Shown piece by piece: positions 37,138 through 46,977 of a stretch of DNA of 64,000 bases (position 1 is the stretch's first letter; the number at the start of each line of letters is the position of its first letter). The DNA lies in the NCBI GenBank assembly GCA_019638575.1, contig JAHBTN010000003.1:155254-219253 (forward strand). Reading direction: 5' to 3'. This stretch comes from Ferruginibacter sp. GTDB taxonomy: Bacteria; Bacteroidota; Bacteroidia; Chitinophagales; Chitinophagaceae. The notes beneath the pieces are model-generated. The model was not told the DNA's origin. It made no database searches and was given only the letters and a program-made list of their open reading frames with translations. A program made the position numbers and the translations under genes.

Positions 37138-38973
37138 ATGTGTGGAATTGTAGGATATACCGGCCCTAAAGAAGCTTACCCGATTGTAATAACGGGATTA
37201 AAGAGATTAGAATATCGTGGTTACGATAGTACAGGCGTGGCATTATTAAACAGTGGTTTAAAAGTTTATAAAAAGAAAGGACGTGTAGCCGAACTGGAAG
37301 AAGCAATTATTGGAAAAGACCTTCACTCCAATACCGGCATAGGCCATACAAGATGGGCCACACATGGCGAGCCAAGTGATGTAAATGCACATCCGCATAC
37401 ATCATCGAGTGGCAAATTAGCCATGATACATAATGGCATTATTGAAAATTATGCTCAGCTAAAAAACGAACTCATCAAAAAAGGATATCACTTCTCCAGC
37501 GAAACAGATACAGAAGTTTTATTGAATTTTATTGAAGACATACAAAAAAACAATGAATGTGATTTGGAAGAAGCCGTAAGGGTTGCATTAAAAAGGGTAA
37601 CCGGCGCCTATGTAATTCTTTTATTGGATGCCGAACATCCGGATACTATTATTGCTGCAAGAAAAGGAAGCCCATTGGTGATTGGTGTAGGCAAAGGCGA
37701 ACATTTCCTCGGCTCTGATGCATCGCCCATGCTTGAATACACAAAGGAAGTAGTGTATGTAAATGACTATGAACTGGCCATTGTAAAACCAAATGAACTT
37801 ATTTTAAAAAACCTGGGTAACGAAAAACTCACACCCTTTGTTACCAAACTTGACATGGAACTAGCCGCTATTGAAAAAGGCGGTTACGACCATTTTATGC
37901 TGAAAGAAATTTTTGAACAGCCAAGCACCATTCATGATTGCCTGCGTGGCAGGCTTGATGCTGCTGCAGGCACTATCACCATGAGCGGCATCCAAAACAA
38001 TATTGACCATTTCAGAAATGCAAACCGCATCATCATAGTGGCATGCGGTACCAGTTGGCATGCTGCTTTGCTGGCCGAATATATAATTGAAGAGCTTTGC
38101 CGTATACCGGTTGAGGTAGAATATGCATCCGAATTCAGGTACCGTAACCCTATAATCAATAAAGGCGATATCATTATAGCCATATCGCAAAGCGGCGAAA
38201 CTGCCGATACCTTGGTAGCTATAGAAAAAGCAAAGGAAAACGGTGCCATCATTTTTGGTGTGGTAAACGTGGTGGGCTCATCCATTGCACGTGTTAGCGA
38301 TGGCGGCGCATATACACATGCCGGGCCCGAAATTGGTGTAGCCTCCACAAAAGCATTTACAGGTCAGTTAGCAGTATTGTGCATGATGGCTTTTAAGATT
38401 GCCAAAGAAAAAGGTACCATCAGCAATGAACGCTACAGTAATTTATTATTTGAACTGGAAGCTGTACCCGAAAAGGTTCAAGCCATTTTAAAAAATGCCG
38501 AGTCGCTAAAATCAATTGCCCAAAAATATAAATCAGCATCAGATGCATTGTTCCTGGGCAGGGGATATAATTTCCCTATTGCTTTGGAAGGTGCTTTAAA
38601 ATTAAAGGAGATATCGTACATACATGCCGAAGGCTATCCTGCAGCAGAAATGAAACATGGACCTATAGCGCTTGTTGATGAAAAACTACCGGTGATATTT
38701 GTTGCTACAAAAGATTCGTACCACGAAAAAATTGTAAGCAACATACAAGAAATAAAAGCACGCAAGGGTAAGGTGATTGCAGTTGTTACCGAAGGTGATG
38801 AAATTATTCCCGGTATGGCCGATGATGTTTTTTATGTTCCTGAAGCTGATGAAATTATTGCACCCTTGCTAAGCACCATCCCTATGCAGTTGCTGAGTTA
38901 TTACGTAGGCATTGCAAAAGGAGTGGATGTAGATAAGCCAAGGAACCTTGCAAAAAGTGTAACGGTAGAGTAG
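37138..38973 (+). CDS. glmS: Glutamine-fructose-6-phosphate aminotransferase (isomerizing)
   Basis: Makes glucosamine 6-phosphate, the entry to UDP-GlcNAc for peptidoglycan and LPS. Start ATG 37138 puts the catalytic Cys directly after Met (MCGIVGYTG), required for the class II glutaminase. Glutaminase domain ~1-230 (GHTRWATHGEPSD, SETDTEVLLNF); two SIS domains follow (VACGTSWHAALLAEY, ISQSGETADTL, FLGRGYNFPIALEGALKLKE). 611 residues, full length. An in-frame ATG at 37063 lacks the catalytic start and is rejected. Confidence 0.95.
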   Translation: MCGIVGYTGPKEAYPIVITGLKRLEYRGYDSTGVALLNSGLKVYKKKGRVAELEEAIIGKDLHSNTGIGHTRWATHGEPSDVNAHPHTSSSGKLAMIHNGIIENYAQLKNELIKKGYHFSSETDTEVLLNFIEDIQKNNECDLEEAVRVALKRVTGAYVILLLDAEHPDTIIAARKGSPLVIGVGKGEHFLGSDASPMLEYTKEVVYVNDYELAIVKPNELILKNLGNEKLTPFVTKLDMELAAIEKGGYDHFMLKEIFEQPSTIHDCLRGRLDAAAGTITMSGIQNNIDHFRNANRIIIVACGTSWHAALLAEYIIEELCRIPVEVEYASEFRYRNPIINKGDIIIAISQSGETADTLVAIEKAKENGAIIFGVVNVVGSSIARVSDGGAYTHAGPEIGVASTKAFTGQLAVLCMMAFKIAKEKGTISNERYSNLLFELEAVPEKVQAILKNAESLKSIAQKYKSASDALFLGRGYNFPIALEGALKLKEISYIHAEGYPAAEMKHGPIALVDEKLPVIFVATKDSYHEKIVSNIQEIKARKGKVIAVVTEGDEIIPGMADDVFYVPEADEIIAPLLSTIPMQLLSYYVGIAKGVDVDKPRNLAKSVTVE

Positions 38974-39075
38974 TTAGAAAAAAAAACATAAAACCTTCAT
39001 AATCTCCCGGTTTATTTAGCTGAATTTATTTTACTGCAAAAATATTTTTATATTGTAGAAGCAAATCTACTGCAG

Positions 39076-40623
39076 TTGAAAATTTTCCTCATCATATTGC
39101 TATTTCCATTGGCTGTTCATGCACAACTATGCCGGTATAATGAAAGGATATTTACCGGTTTTGATAAAACTGCCAGTGTTATTTATGGAAATGCACCGGC
39201 CCTTAACTCGCCTTACCTTTTCGAAAACAGCACTACAAACCAAAACCTGCAGCTTGATATATTTGAACCATCGGGCGATACTGCACAAAAGAGGGCATTA
39301 ATCATATTTGCACATTCGGGTGGTTTTTTAAACGGCACAAAAGATAACCAGGATATGCAAGCATTGTGCGACTCTTTCAGCAAACGTGGTTATGTAACTG
39401 CTTCACTCAATTACAGGTTAGGTTTTAATCTCCTTAGCAGTAATGCCTCTGAACGTGCAGTTTGGCGTGCTGTTCAGGATGCAAGTGCTGCCGTAAGATT
39501 CTTTAAACACAATGCCACACTTTATCGCATAGATACTGCAAATATTTTTTTATGGGGTAGCAGCGCCGGTTCTTTTATGGCGCTTGGCCTTGCCTATGTT
39601 GATGATGCAGAAAGGCCGGCAAGTACTTATGCCGCTTTCCTTAGGCCCGATCTTGGTTGTAAAGATTGTACCGGTAATAATTATGGTAATTCATCGCTTG
39701 TAACAGGAATCATATCATGCTGGGGCGCTACAAAAGATACTGCATGGATTCAAAACAATAACAACATTCCTGTTCAGCTTTTTCATGGCACGGCCGATGG
39801 CACTGTACCTTATACCGAAGGTTATCCCTTTGGCTTGTCAACTATAACTTATGTTCGTGGCTCGCAGGAAATAAATGAACAGCTTAACCGAACATCCATT
39901 TATCATGAACTTTATGCCGAGCCGGGATTAGGACATGAATATTGGGGCACCAGTAATGGAACATTTAACCCCGGCGGGCCAACAGTTTACTGGCAGGATA
40001 TTATTACCAAAGCAAAAAATTTTATGCTTGACAGGTTGGTTTCACCACCGGCTTGTGGCGTGGTACCCATTACGCTTACCCGTTTTTACGGTCAATTTAA
40101 AAATGATACTGTTAACCTATACTGGAACACCGCCATCGAGCTAAATGTAAAAGAAATCATAATTGAAAGAAGTGCCGATGCAATACATTTTAACCCCTTA
40201 CTTACCACTGCAGCTAAAGGTATTAACGGTAATGGGGCTGCCTATTCTGTTATAGACAGTCAACCAAATCAAGGCATAAATTATTACCGCCTGAAAATAG
40301 TTGACCTTGATGGAACATACAATTATTCTGATATAATTAAAATTAAAACAACAATACCCGGCAACCTGCTTATTACACAATCATATCCCAACCCGGTACA
40401 AAATAATTTTAATATCCAATTACAGTCAGGAAAAACCCGGCAAGTTGCTGTTGCGGTGTATGATTATACAGGCAAACAGTTTTTAATAAAAAATATACAG
40501 CTTCATAAAGGCATCAATAACACAAGTATCTCCATGCAAAATGCCGCCGCCGGAATTTACTTTGTACAGGTAACAAATTACCAGGAAGGATTTACAACCA
40601 CATTAAAAATTGTAAAACAATAA
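39076..40623 (+). CDS. Secreted alpha/beta-hydrolase esterase with T9SS sorting domain
   Basis: A 515-residue exported protein starting at a TTG that begins a clean signal peptide (MKIFLIILLFPLAVHAQ); no ATG alternative keeps it. Residues ~55-330 form a carboxylesterase-like alpha/beta hydrolase with an oxyanion-type FAHSGGFLNG and Ser163 in LWGSSAGSF; a later His lies in GLGHEYWG. After a fibronectin-like linker, the last ~80 residues are a type IX secretion sorting domain (SYPNPVQNNFNIQL to TLKIVKQ). Substrate unknown. Confidence 0.88.
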   Translation: MKIFLIILLFPLAVHAQLCRYNERIFTGFDKTASVIYGNAPALNSPYLFENSTTNQNLQLDIFEPSGDTAQKRALIIFAHSGGFLNGTKDNQDMQALCDSFSKRGYVTASLNYRLGFNLLSSNASERAVWRAVQDASAAVRFFKHNATLYRIDTANIFLWGSSAGSFMALGLAYVDDAERPASTYAAFLRPDLGCKDCTGNNYGNSSLVTGIISCWGATKDTAWIQNNNNIPVQLFHGTADGTVPYTEGYPFGLSTITYVRGSQEINEQLNRTSIYHELYAEPGLGHEYWGTSNGTFNPGGPTVYWQDIITKAKNFMLDRLVSPPACGVVPITLTRFYGQFKNDTVNLYWNTAIELNVKEIIIERSADAIHFNPLLTTAAKGINGNGAAYSVIDSQPNQGINYYRLKIVDLDGTYNYSDIIKIKTTIPGNLLITQSYPNPVQNNFNIQLQSGKTRQVAVAVYDYTGKQFLIKNIQLHKGINNTSISMQNAAAGIYFVQVTNYQEGFTTTLKIVKQ

Positions 40624-40766
40624 GGTTTGTACATTAAAATTTAAACTACTCACTTTTTATTTTTGCCGGTATATCCTTAACTTGAGGTATATTAAATGAT
40701 ACTTTATAAACAACTCCCGGAAATTAAACAGGTGTACATCTCCTGTTCCGGTTATCCTTACAGTGC

Positions 40767-42881
40767 ATGAACATAATTAAAAAACACCCGGTAAATAACC
40801 TGGGATATAATTTTATAGATAAAAAATTTATCCCTGCAGGTAAAGATGAATACCATTTACGTTACAAGCATAATAAAACCGGTATCGAGTATCGAAAATT
40901 ATCTGCACACGATATTGAGGCCCTCATAAAAAACCGTAATACATCCGACGACTGGAACAAAATTTTAGTATCGGAAAAGTTTAATGCCGAGTTGGTGCGT
41001 AACTGCAAATTTAATGGCCTTGTACGCATCGGCAAACTGGAGCCATACTATTTAGAATTTCATAACCTGCGCATGCCTGTTGGCTTATACAACAGTACCA
41101 TCATAAGCAGCGATATAGGCAACAATGTGTGTATTGATAATGTAACTTATTTAAGCCACTATATCATTGGCAACGAAGTAATGATTGCCAATGTAAATGA
41201 ACTGGCCACCACCGATATTGCAAAATTTGGTAACGGCATTTTAAAAGATGGCGAAGATGAGAAGACGAGGGTTTGGATGGAGTTGTGTAACGAAGCCGGT
41301 GGCAGGAGTGTGATACCTTTTAATGGCATGCTGGCCGGGGATGCATGGCTGTGGAGCAAATACAGGGATGATGAAGAACTGATGCGGAAGTTTAAAGAAT
41401 TTACCGACGATCGGTATGGTAAACTGCGTGGTTATTATGGAAAAATTGGCGACCGCACCGTAATCAAAAACTGTAAAATAATAAAAGATGTTTGGGTGGG
41501 CACCGATGCTTATTTTAAAGGCGCCAATAAATTAAAAAACATTACTGTTAACAGCGATGAAAACCGTACATCTCAAATTGGTGAAGGCTGCGAATTGGTG
41601 AACGGTATTGTAGGCTATGGCTGCAGGGTTTTTTATGGCGTTAAGGCAGTACGCTTTGTTTTGTCATCGCATTCGCAATTGAAATATGGCGCAAGGCTAA
41701 TCAATTCTTTTTTGGGCAACAACTCCACTATTTCCTGCTGCGAAGTGCTAAACTCACTTATTTTTCCTGCGCATGAACAACACCACAACAATTCGTTTTT
41801 GTGTGCAGCCGTTGTAATGGGGCAAAGCAATATGGCTGCCGGCGCCACTATTGGCAGTAACCATAACAGCCGGGCCGCCGATGGTGAAATTGTAGCCGGC
41901 CGGGGCTTTTGGCCGGGGCTTTGTGTTAGCCTCAAACACAATTCTAAATTTGCATCATTTACTATCATTGCTAAATCCGATTTTCCAGCCGAGCTAAATA
42001 TACCAATCCCTTTTTGCCTGGTAAGCAATGATGTAGCTAACGACAAACTGGTTGTAATGCCCGGCTATTGGTTTATGTACAATATGTATGCGCTGGCACG
42101 CAACGAGTGGAAATATATTACCCGTGATAAACGAACAGAAAAAATACAACGCATAGAATACGATTACCTGGCCCCCGACACCATCAATGAATTATTTGAC
42201 GCATTGAAGATTTTAGAGAAATTAAAATGTAATGCCGAAGGAACAGCAATTATTAGCAATTGGGAGAACACACATCGTAAAACAGAACTTCATAAAGTGC
42301 CACAGGCCATCCTTATTTTTAAAGAACTTATCCGTTATTATGGTACCATACAGTTATTAAACCATATCAACCAAAATAAGGTAAAAGATTTTAATGCTCT
42401 TAAAAAATCCTTATCGGCCAAAATACAAAGAAGCGAATGGTTAAATATTGGCGGGCAACTTGTACAAAAGACCGAAGTAGAAAAATTAAAACGGGATGTA
42501 AAAAGTGGTAAAATAAAAAATTGGGTTGAACTGCATAATTTTTACCGGCAGCAGGGCACAGCTTATGATACATATAAACTGAACCATGCCTATACATCAC
42601 TGCTTGAAATTTGCGGTATTACCCCAAAACAGTTCACCCCTGCCCTGTTTAAGCAAATGCTGCAACAGGCGGCAGATACAAAAGAATGGATGTGCAAATC
42701 AATTTTCGATTCAAGAGCCAAAGATTACAATAGCCCTTTTCGTAAAATGGTATATGATACCAACGAAGAGATGAATAAGGTGTTGGGCCGTTTAGAAGAC
42801 AATAGTTTTATACAACAACAGCTTGCTGATTTGGATGATTTAAAGAAAACCGTAAAAGCTGTAATAAAAAAAATGAAATAA
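40767..42881 (+). CDS. DUF4954 protein (left-handed beta-helix)
   Basis: A 704-residue Bacteroidota protein of the DUF4954 family. The first ~420 residues include hexapeptide-like beta-helix coils (NSTIISSDIGNNVCIDNV, NGIVGYGCRVFYGVKA, GAGATIGSN-like AAGATIGSNHNSRAADGEI), similar to acyl/nucleotidyl transferase helices, and the C-terminal ~250 are helical. Function not established. The following parvulin gene begins 3 bp after the stop, so they form an operon. Confidence 0.85.
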   Translation: MNIIKKHPVNNLGYNFIDKKFIPAGKDEYHLRYKHNKTGIEYRKLSAHDIEALIKNRNTSDDWNKILVSEKFNAELVRNCKFNGLVRIGKLEPYYLEFHNLRMPVGLYNSTIISSDIGNNVCIDNVTYLSHYIIGNEVMIANVNELATTDIAKFGNGILKDGEDEKTRVWMELCNEAGGRSVIPFNGMLAGDAWLWSKYRDDEELMRKFKEFTDDRYGKLRGYYGKIGDRTVIKNCKIIKDVWVGTDAYFKGANKLKNITVNSDENRTSQIGEGCELVNGIVGYGCRVFYGVKAVRFVLSSHSQLKYGARLINSFLGNNSTISCCEVLNSLIFPAHEQHHNNSFLCAAVVMGQSNMAAGATIGSNHNSRAADGEIVAGRGFWPGLCVSLKHNSKFASFTIIAKSDFPAELNIPIPFCLVSNDVANDKLVVMPGYWFMYNMYALARNEWKYITRDKRTEKIQRIEYDYLAPDTINELFDALKILEKLKCNAEGTAIISNWENTHRKTELHKVPQAILIFKELIRYYGTIQLLNHINQNKVKDFNALKKSLSAKIQRSEWLNIGGQLVQKTEVEKLKRDVKSGKIKNWVELHNFYRQQGTAYDTYKLNHAYTSLLEICGITPKQFTPALFKQMLQQAADTKEWMCKSIFDSRAKDYNSPFRKMVYDTNEEMNKVLGRLEDNSFIQQQLADLDDLKKTVKAVIKKMK

Positions 42882-42884
42882 ATT

Positions 42885-43514
42885 TTGAAAAAAATTATAG
42901 TACTGATACTTTTTAGCACTTCAATATTTTCTGCAAAAAGCCAATCCATTGCCCAAATAAAAAAAATACTGGATACTACCTCTAACCCTATTGGTTATGT
43001 GAAATATGTTTTAAAGAAAAAATTTTATATTGACACAGTAGCAGTTTACAGCACCGACCAGTTTTTAGGAAAAGCCGACAGCATTGCTTATAAAGGAAAA
43101 ATTGGAAAAGTATATGGCCCTTTTAAAAAAGACAATATTTTAGTAAAAGTATTATCAAAAGCGCCAAATACATTTTATCATATTAAGCATATATTATTGG
43201 ATACTTCTGTATTTGATAAAAGTTTTGCCGAATCACTTGCCGATACAATTATTAAGAGAATAATCAATGGCAACAGTACTTTTGAAGCTCAGGCAGGCAT
43301 TTACAGCGGCGATTATCAATCGGCTGCAAAGGGCGGCGACCTTGGTTGGTTTGTAAAAGGTGTAATGCTACCTCAATTAGATAAGGAAATGGTAAAGCAT
43401 AAAAAGGGCGATCTTTTTAAAGTATGGTCACCTTCGGGCCTGCATATTGTAAGTATAGCAGATAATCCAAAAGAAGATACGGGGTTTGCCTTAGTGCTGA
43501 GGGTTATTTTGTAA
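42885..43514 (+). CDS. Secreted parvulin-type peptidyl-prolyl isomerase
   Basis: Exported 209-residue protein with a signal peptide directly after a TTG start (MKKIIVLILFSTSIFSAKSQ). The PpiC/parvulin domain covers about 90-205: YHIKHILLDTS gives the first conserved His, then STFEAQAGIYSGDYQSAAKG, GDLGWFVKGVMLPQLD and PSGLHIVSIAD. Likely a periplasmic folding factor for envelope proteins. Starts 3 bp after the DUF4954 stop; its 3' end overlaps convergent aroQ by 24 bp. Confidence 0.88.
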   Translation: MKKIIVLILFSTSIFSAKSQSIAQIKKILDTTSNPIGYVKYVLKKKFYIDTVAVYSTDQFLGKADSIAYKGKIGKVYGPFKKDNILVKVLSKAPNTFYHIKHILLDTSVFDKSFAESLADTIIKRIINGNSTFEAQAGIYSGDYQSAAKGGDLGWFVKGVMLPQLDKEMVKHKKGDLFKVWSPSGLHIVSIADNPKEDTGFALVLRVIL

Positions 43515-43919
43515 ATATTCCAAAGCCAGTTCATAACCTTTCAATCCCAATCCGCTGATAACACCTCTTGCTTTTGCTGAAACATGCGACAGTTTACGAA
43601 AATCTTCACGGCCAAAAATATTGGAGATATGCACTTCTACAACCGGTGCGGTAATAGCAGCAATGGCATCACCAATGGCTACAGAGGTATGGGTGTACCC
43701 CCCGGGATTAAATATGATGCCATCAACATGAAAGCCCACCCGCTGAATTTCATTTATCAATTCGCCTTCTATATTGCTTTGGTAAAATGAAATTTCAACA
43801 GCCGCATATTTTTCTTTTAAAGTATTAAGGTAGCTGTCGAACGACTGACCGCCATAAATATCCACTTCACGTTTGCCGAGAAGGTTGAGGTTTGGGCCAT
43901 TGATAATTGCAATTTTCAT
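43491..43919 (-). CDS. aroQ: Type II 3-dehydroquinate dehydratase
   Basis: Shikimate pathway step removing water from 3-dehydroquinate. The family blocks are all present: IINGPNLNLLGKREVDIYGG (active-site Arg17 and Tyr22), FYQSNIEGELINEI, IIFNPGGYTHTSVA, VEVHISNIFGREDFR. 142 residues from ATG 43919; a GTG two codons earlier is less likely. Its 3' end overlaps the convergent parvulin gene by 24 bp. Confidence 0.95.
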   Translation of the reverse strand: MKIAIINGPNLNLLGKREVDIYGGQSFDSYLNTLKEKYAAVEISFYQSNIEGELINEIQRVGFHVDGIIFNPGGYTHTSVAIGDAIAAITAPVVEVHISNIFGREDFRKLSHVSAKARGVISGLGLKGYELALEYLQNNPQH

Positions 43920-43981
43920 AACCACAAATTAAACTATTTGTAGCAAAATATACAGATAAACAAAAAGCCCGGTATCCAAAC

Positions 43982-45085
43982 TCAGTTATTACGGATAAGT
44001 GATATAAACTCGTCGAAAAGATACCTGCTGTCGTGTGGGCCGGGAGTGGCTTCGGGGTGATATTGCACAGAAAAAGCTTTCTTGTCTTTTAACCGTATGC
44101 CCTCGATACTTTCGTCGTTTAAATTGATATGCGTTATCTCTATATTTTTATTGGCTCTTACTGCATCGGGGTTAATACCAAAACCATGGTTTTGCGTTGT
44201 AATCTCCGACTTGCCACTGATAACATTTTTAACAGGATGGTTAAGCCCCCTGTGGCCATGGTGCATTTTAAAAGTAGGTATATTGTTTGCAAGCGCCAAT
44301 AACTGGTGGCCTAGGCAGATACCAAACAAGGGTTTGTTAGCAGCTAAAATTTGTTTAACAGTTTTAATGGCATAATCCATCGGTGCAGGGTCGCCGGGGC
44401 CGTTACTGATAAAATAACCATGTGGTTTAAACTGCTCAGCTTCTTCAAAACTTGTTTTTGCATGATGCACTTTTACATAAGCGCCTCTTTCAACAAGGCA
44501 GTTTAAAATATTTTTCTTGATACCAAAATCAAACACTGCAATTCTTATATCGCTGTTTTCATCTCCTATACAATACGACTCAGCGGTACTAACGGCCGAT
44601 GCAAGTTCAAGCCCATCCATTGATGGCACCTGTGCAAGCAATTTATTCAATTGTGCTACATCAGTAATTTCAGATGAGATGATACAGTTCATAGCGCCCT
44701 GCGTACGAATATGTGCTACCAAGGCCCTTGTATCAATACCATCAATGGCCACTACCTGTTGTGCTTCAAAATATTCCTGCAACGAAGTATCGGCCATAAA
44801 TCGGCTGTACCTGTCTTCGAGGTTACGGCCAATAACTGCTTTCACTTTTACGCTATCGCTTTCTACATCCACTGCTTTTACACCGTAATTGCCAATATGC
44901 ACATTGTTCATGATAAGTACCTGCCCATAATAGCTGGGGTCGGTAAATACTTCCTGGTAACCCGTCATACCGGTATTAAAACATATTTCACCGGTGGCAG
45001 TGCCTATTTTGCCAAAGGCAGTACCGTTAAATATAGTTCCGTCTTGTAAAATTAAAATGGCAGGGGTTGTATTTTTTTCAGGCAT
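43982..45085 (-). CDS. carA: Carbamoyl-phosphate synthase small subunit
   Basis: Glutaminase subunit that feeds ammonia to CarB for arginine and pyrimidine synthesis. N-terminal CPSase domain (ILQDGTIFNGTAFG, CFNTGMTGYQEVFTDPSY), C-terminal class I glutamine amidotransferase with Cys257 in FGICLGHQLLALA, His343 and Glu345 in QYHPEATPGP. 367 residues. Located just after rplQ in the same direction but beyond a strong terminator. carB is not in the window. Confidence 0.95.
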   Translation of the reverse strand: MPEKNTTPAILILQDGTIFNGTAFGKIGTATGEICFNTGMTGYQEVFTDPSYYGQVLIMNNVHIGNYGVKAVDVESDSVKVKAVIGRNLEDRYSRFMADTSLQEYFEAQQVVAIDGIDTRALVAHIRTQGAMNCIISSEITDVAQLNKLLAQVPSMDGLELASAVSTAESYCIGDENSDIRIAVFDFGIKKNILNCLVERGAYVKVHHAKTSFEEAEQFKPHGYFISNGPGDPAPMDYAIKTVKQILAANKPLFGICLGHQLLALANNIPTFKMHHGHRGLNHPVKNVISGKSEITTQNHGFGINPDAVRANKNIEITHINLNDESIEGIRLKDKKAFSVQYHPEATPGPHDSRYLFDEFISLIRNN

Positions 45086-45166
45086 GTATTAAAATGGTTT
45101 TGCAAAGAAACAAATAGAAAAGTGTTTTAAACAAATAAAATTTCTCACAAAATTAGCACGCAAATA

Positions 45167-45198
45167 AAAAGCCCCGATATTATAACCGGGGCTTTTAT
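45167..45198 (-). terminator. Terminator of the infA-rplQ operon
   Basis: Arms AAAGCCCCG and CGGGGCTTT around a ten-base AT loop, with T-rich sequence beyond on the minus strand, 20 bp past the rplQ stop. Confidence 0.88.
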
Positions 45199-45218
45199 AT
45201 AAACTGTTAGTTTCAATC

Positions 45219-45749
45219 TTATGCTTTTGTTTCTTCTGATGATTCTGTTTTTTCTTCATTAGTAGTTTCGGCAACTTTTTCAGTTGTATCAGCATTGGCT
45301 TTTTTCTTAGCTCCTCCTCTCCTACGTGTTTTCTTAGCAGGCTCTGCAGCGGTGCCAATTCCTTTACCATAAATTTCATTAAAGTCAACCAGTTCAATCA
45401 ATGCTAATTCGGCATTATCTCCGGTTCTTGCACCTAACTTAATAATACGGGTGTATCCGCCGGGGCGGCCTGCAACTTTTGGGGCTACTACTGTAAATAA
45501 TTCTTTAACGGCAGCTTTATCGTTAAGGTAGCTAAACACAATGCGGTGATTGTGCATGATGGCTTCCTTACTGGCATTGCTTTTTGTTTTTGTAATCAAT
45601 GGCTCAATGTAAGTGCGTAAAGCCTTAGCCTTAGCCAATGTGGTTGTAATTCTTTTGTGGGTTATTAACTGGCAACCCAGGTTCATCAACAGCGCCCTGC
45701 GGTGAGAGGCCGTTCTGCTTAAATTGTTTACTTTGTTTCCGTGACGCAT
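45219..45749 (-). CDS. rplQ: 50S ribosomal protein L17
   Basis: Large-subunit protein near the exit tunnel. The N-terminal [20 protein letters not shown] and [16 protein letters not shown] blocks are diagnostic. At 176 residues it is ~50 longer than E. coli L17, due to a C-terminal K-rich then acidic tail ([17 protein letters not shown]), a Bacteroidota feature. Last gene of the operon. Confidence 0.97.
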   Translation of the reverse strand: MRHGNKVNNLSRTASHRRALLMNLGCQLITHKRITTTLAKAKALRTYIEPLITKTKSNASKEAIMHNHRIVFSYLNDKAAVKELFTVVAPKVAGRPGGYTRIIKLGARTGDNAELALIELVDFNEIYGKGIGTAAEPAKKTRRRGGAKKKANADTTEKVAETTNEEKTESSEETKA

Positions 45750-45818
45750 GACATTTTAGTTTTTATTTCGCCTGTACCGTGTCAGGAATTACAGGCTACT
45801 TGTTATTGTTTTATTGGA

Positions 45819-45883
45819 TGGTTTGTTGGTTTAATGATGAAATATTTTGAAAAAAAACAATATTTCATCAAATTTTCAAACCA
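45819..45883. repeat. Nested inverted repeat in the rpoA-rplQ spacer
   Basis: Inner arms TGATGAAATATT (45835-45846) and AATATTTCATCA (45859-45870) pair perfectly over 12 bp with a 12-base loop; outer arms TGGTTTG (45819-45825) and CAAACCA (45877-45883) add 7 bp. It begins 5 bp past the rpoA stop on the transcribed minus strand. Confidence 0.8.
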
Positions 45884-45888
45884 CTTGT

Positions 45889-46884
45889 TTACTCATCATC
45901 TAATTTCAGCTTGCTTAAATCCATTCCAAAGCTTAAGCCTCTTTCGTTAAGCACCTGTTCAATTTCACTTAAAGATTTTTGGCCAAAGTTCCTGAACTTC
46001 ATCAGGTCTTCCTGTTCGTACTGTACCAGTTCGCTTAAAGAATTAATTTTAGCGGCTTTTAAACAGTTGAAGGCACGAACAGATAAGTCAAGATCTTCTA
46101 ATGGTGTTTTCAATACTTTACGTAACTGTAATGTTTGTTCATCCACCAGGTCTTCTTTCTTATCTTCTTTGGTATCAAAAGTGATATTCTCGTCGGTAAT
46201 AATCATCAGGTGCTGTATTAAAATACGGCTTGCCTGCTTTACAGCATCTTCGGGGTGAATGGTACCATCGGTAATCACTTCCATAATCAGCTTTTCAAAA
46301 TCAGTGCGTTGCTCCACACGGGTGTTTTCAATTGAATATTTTACATTCTTAATTGGTGTGTAAATAGCATCCACAGCAATATATCCAAAGTGGTTATTTT
46401 TTTCTTTGTTCTCTTCGGCAGGCACATAACCACGGCCTTTGCCAATGGTGATTTCAATATCAAGCTTAGCGCTATTGTCCATTGTGCAAATCAGCAAATC
46501 GGGGTTCATGATTTCAAAAGTTGGAGAAGCTTCTCCAATCATACCTGCTGTAAATTCGGTTTTGTTTTTTATTGAAAGTGTAACCTTTTCAACACTTACA
46601 TCATGCTCCACTTTCTTTTTTATACGTACCTGCTTCAGGTTAAGTATTATTTCGGTAACGTCTTCAGTAATACCTTTAAGAGTGGCAAACTCGTGGTCGG
46701 CACCGGCAATGTTGATACCGATAATTGCATACCCTTCTAAAGAGTTAAGCAGCACCCTGCGAAGAGAGTTTCCGATGGTTACGCCATATCCCGGCTCAAG
46801 CGGGCGGAATTCGAAGATGGCTTCAAATTCGGTTGCTTTTTGAAGAACGATTTTATCTGGTTTAACAAAATTTAAAATGGCCAT
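45889..46884 (-). CDS. rpoA: DNA-directed RNA polymerase subunit alpha
   Basis: Core polymerase assembly subunit. N-terminal dimerisation domain (ATEFEAIFEFRPLEPGYGVT, LRRVLLNSLEGYAI) and C-terminal domain with ELVQYEQEDLMKFRNFGQKS and SEIEQVLNERGLSFGMDL. 331 residues, normal length. Flanked by inverted-repeat spacers on both sides. Confidence 0.97.
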   Translation of the reverse strand: MAILNFVKPDKIVLQKATEFEAIFEFRPLEPGYGVTIGNSLRRVLLNSLEGYAIIGINIAGADHEFATLKGITEDVTEIILNLKQVRIKKKVEHDVSVEKVTLSIKNKTEFTAGMIGEASPTFEIMNPDLLICTMDNSAKLDIEITIGKGRGYVPAEENKEKNNHFGYIAVDAIYTPIKNVKYSIENTRVEQRTDFEKLIMEVITDGTIHPEDAVKQASRILIQHLMIITDENITFDTKEDKKEDLVDEQTLQLRKVLKTPLEDLDLSVRAFNCLKAAKINSLSELVQYEQEDLMKFRNFGQKSLSEIEQVLNERGLSFGMDLSKLKLDDE

Positions 46885-46913
46885 ATTAAATTTTTATTTT
46901 TTAAATGTTTATG

Positions 46914-46975
46914 AAAAATCAAAAGTCAAATCCAAAAATCAAATTGTATTGGTTTTTGAATTGTAAGTTTTTAAT
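46914..46975. repeat. Heptad-period A/T tract in the rpsD-rpoA spacer
   Basis: Units of about 7 bp, such as AAAAATC, AAAAGTC, AAATTGT, TTTGAAT, TTTTAAT, fill the 93-bp spacer (one unit is 6 bp). The left half is A-rich and the right half T-rich, so CAAAAA (46933-46938) can pair with TTTTTG (46953-46958). Confidence 0.6.
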
Positions 46976-46977
46976 TT

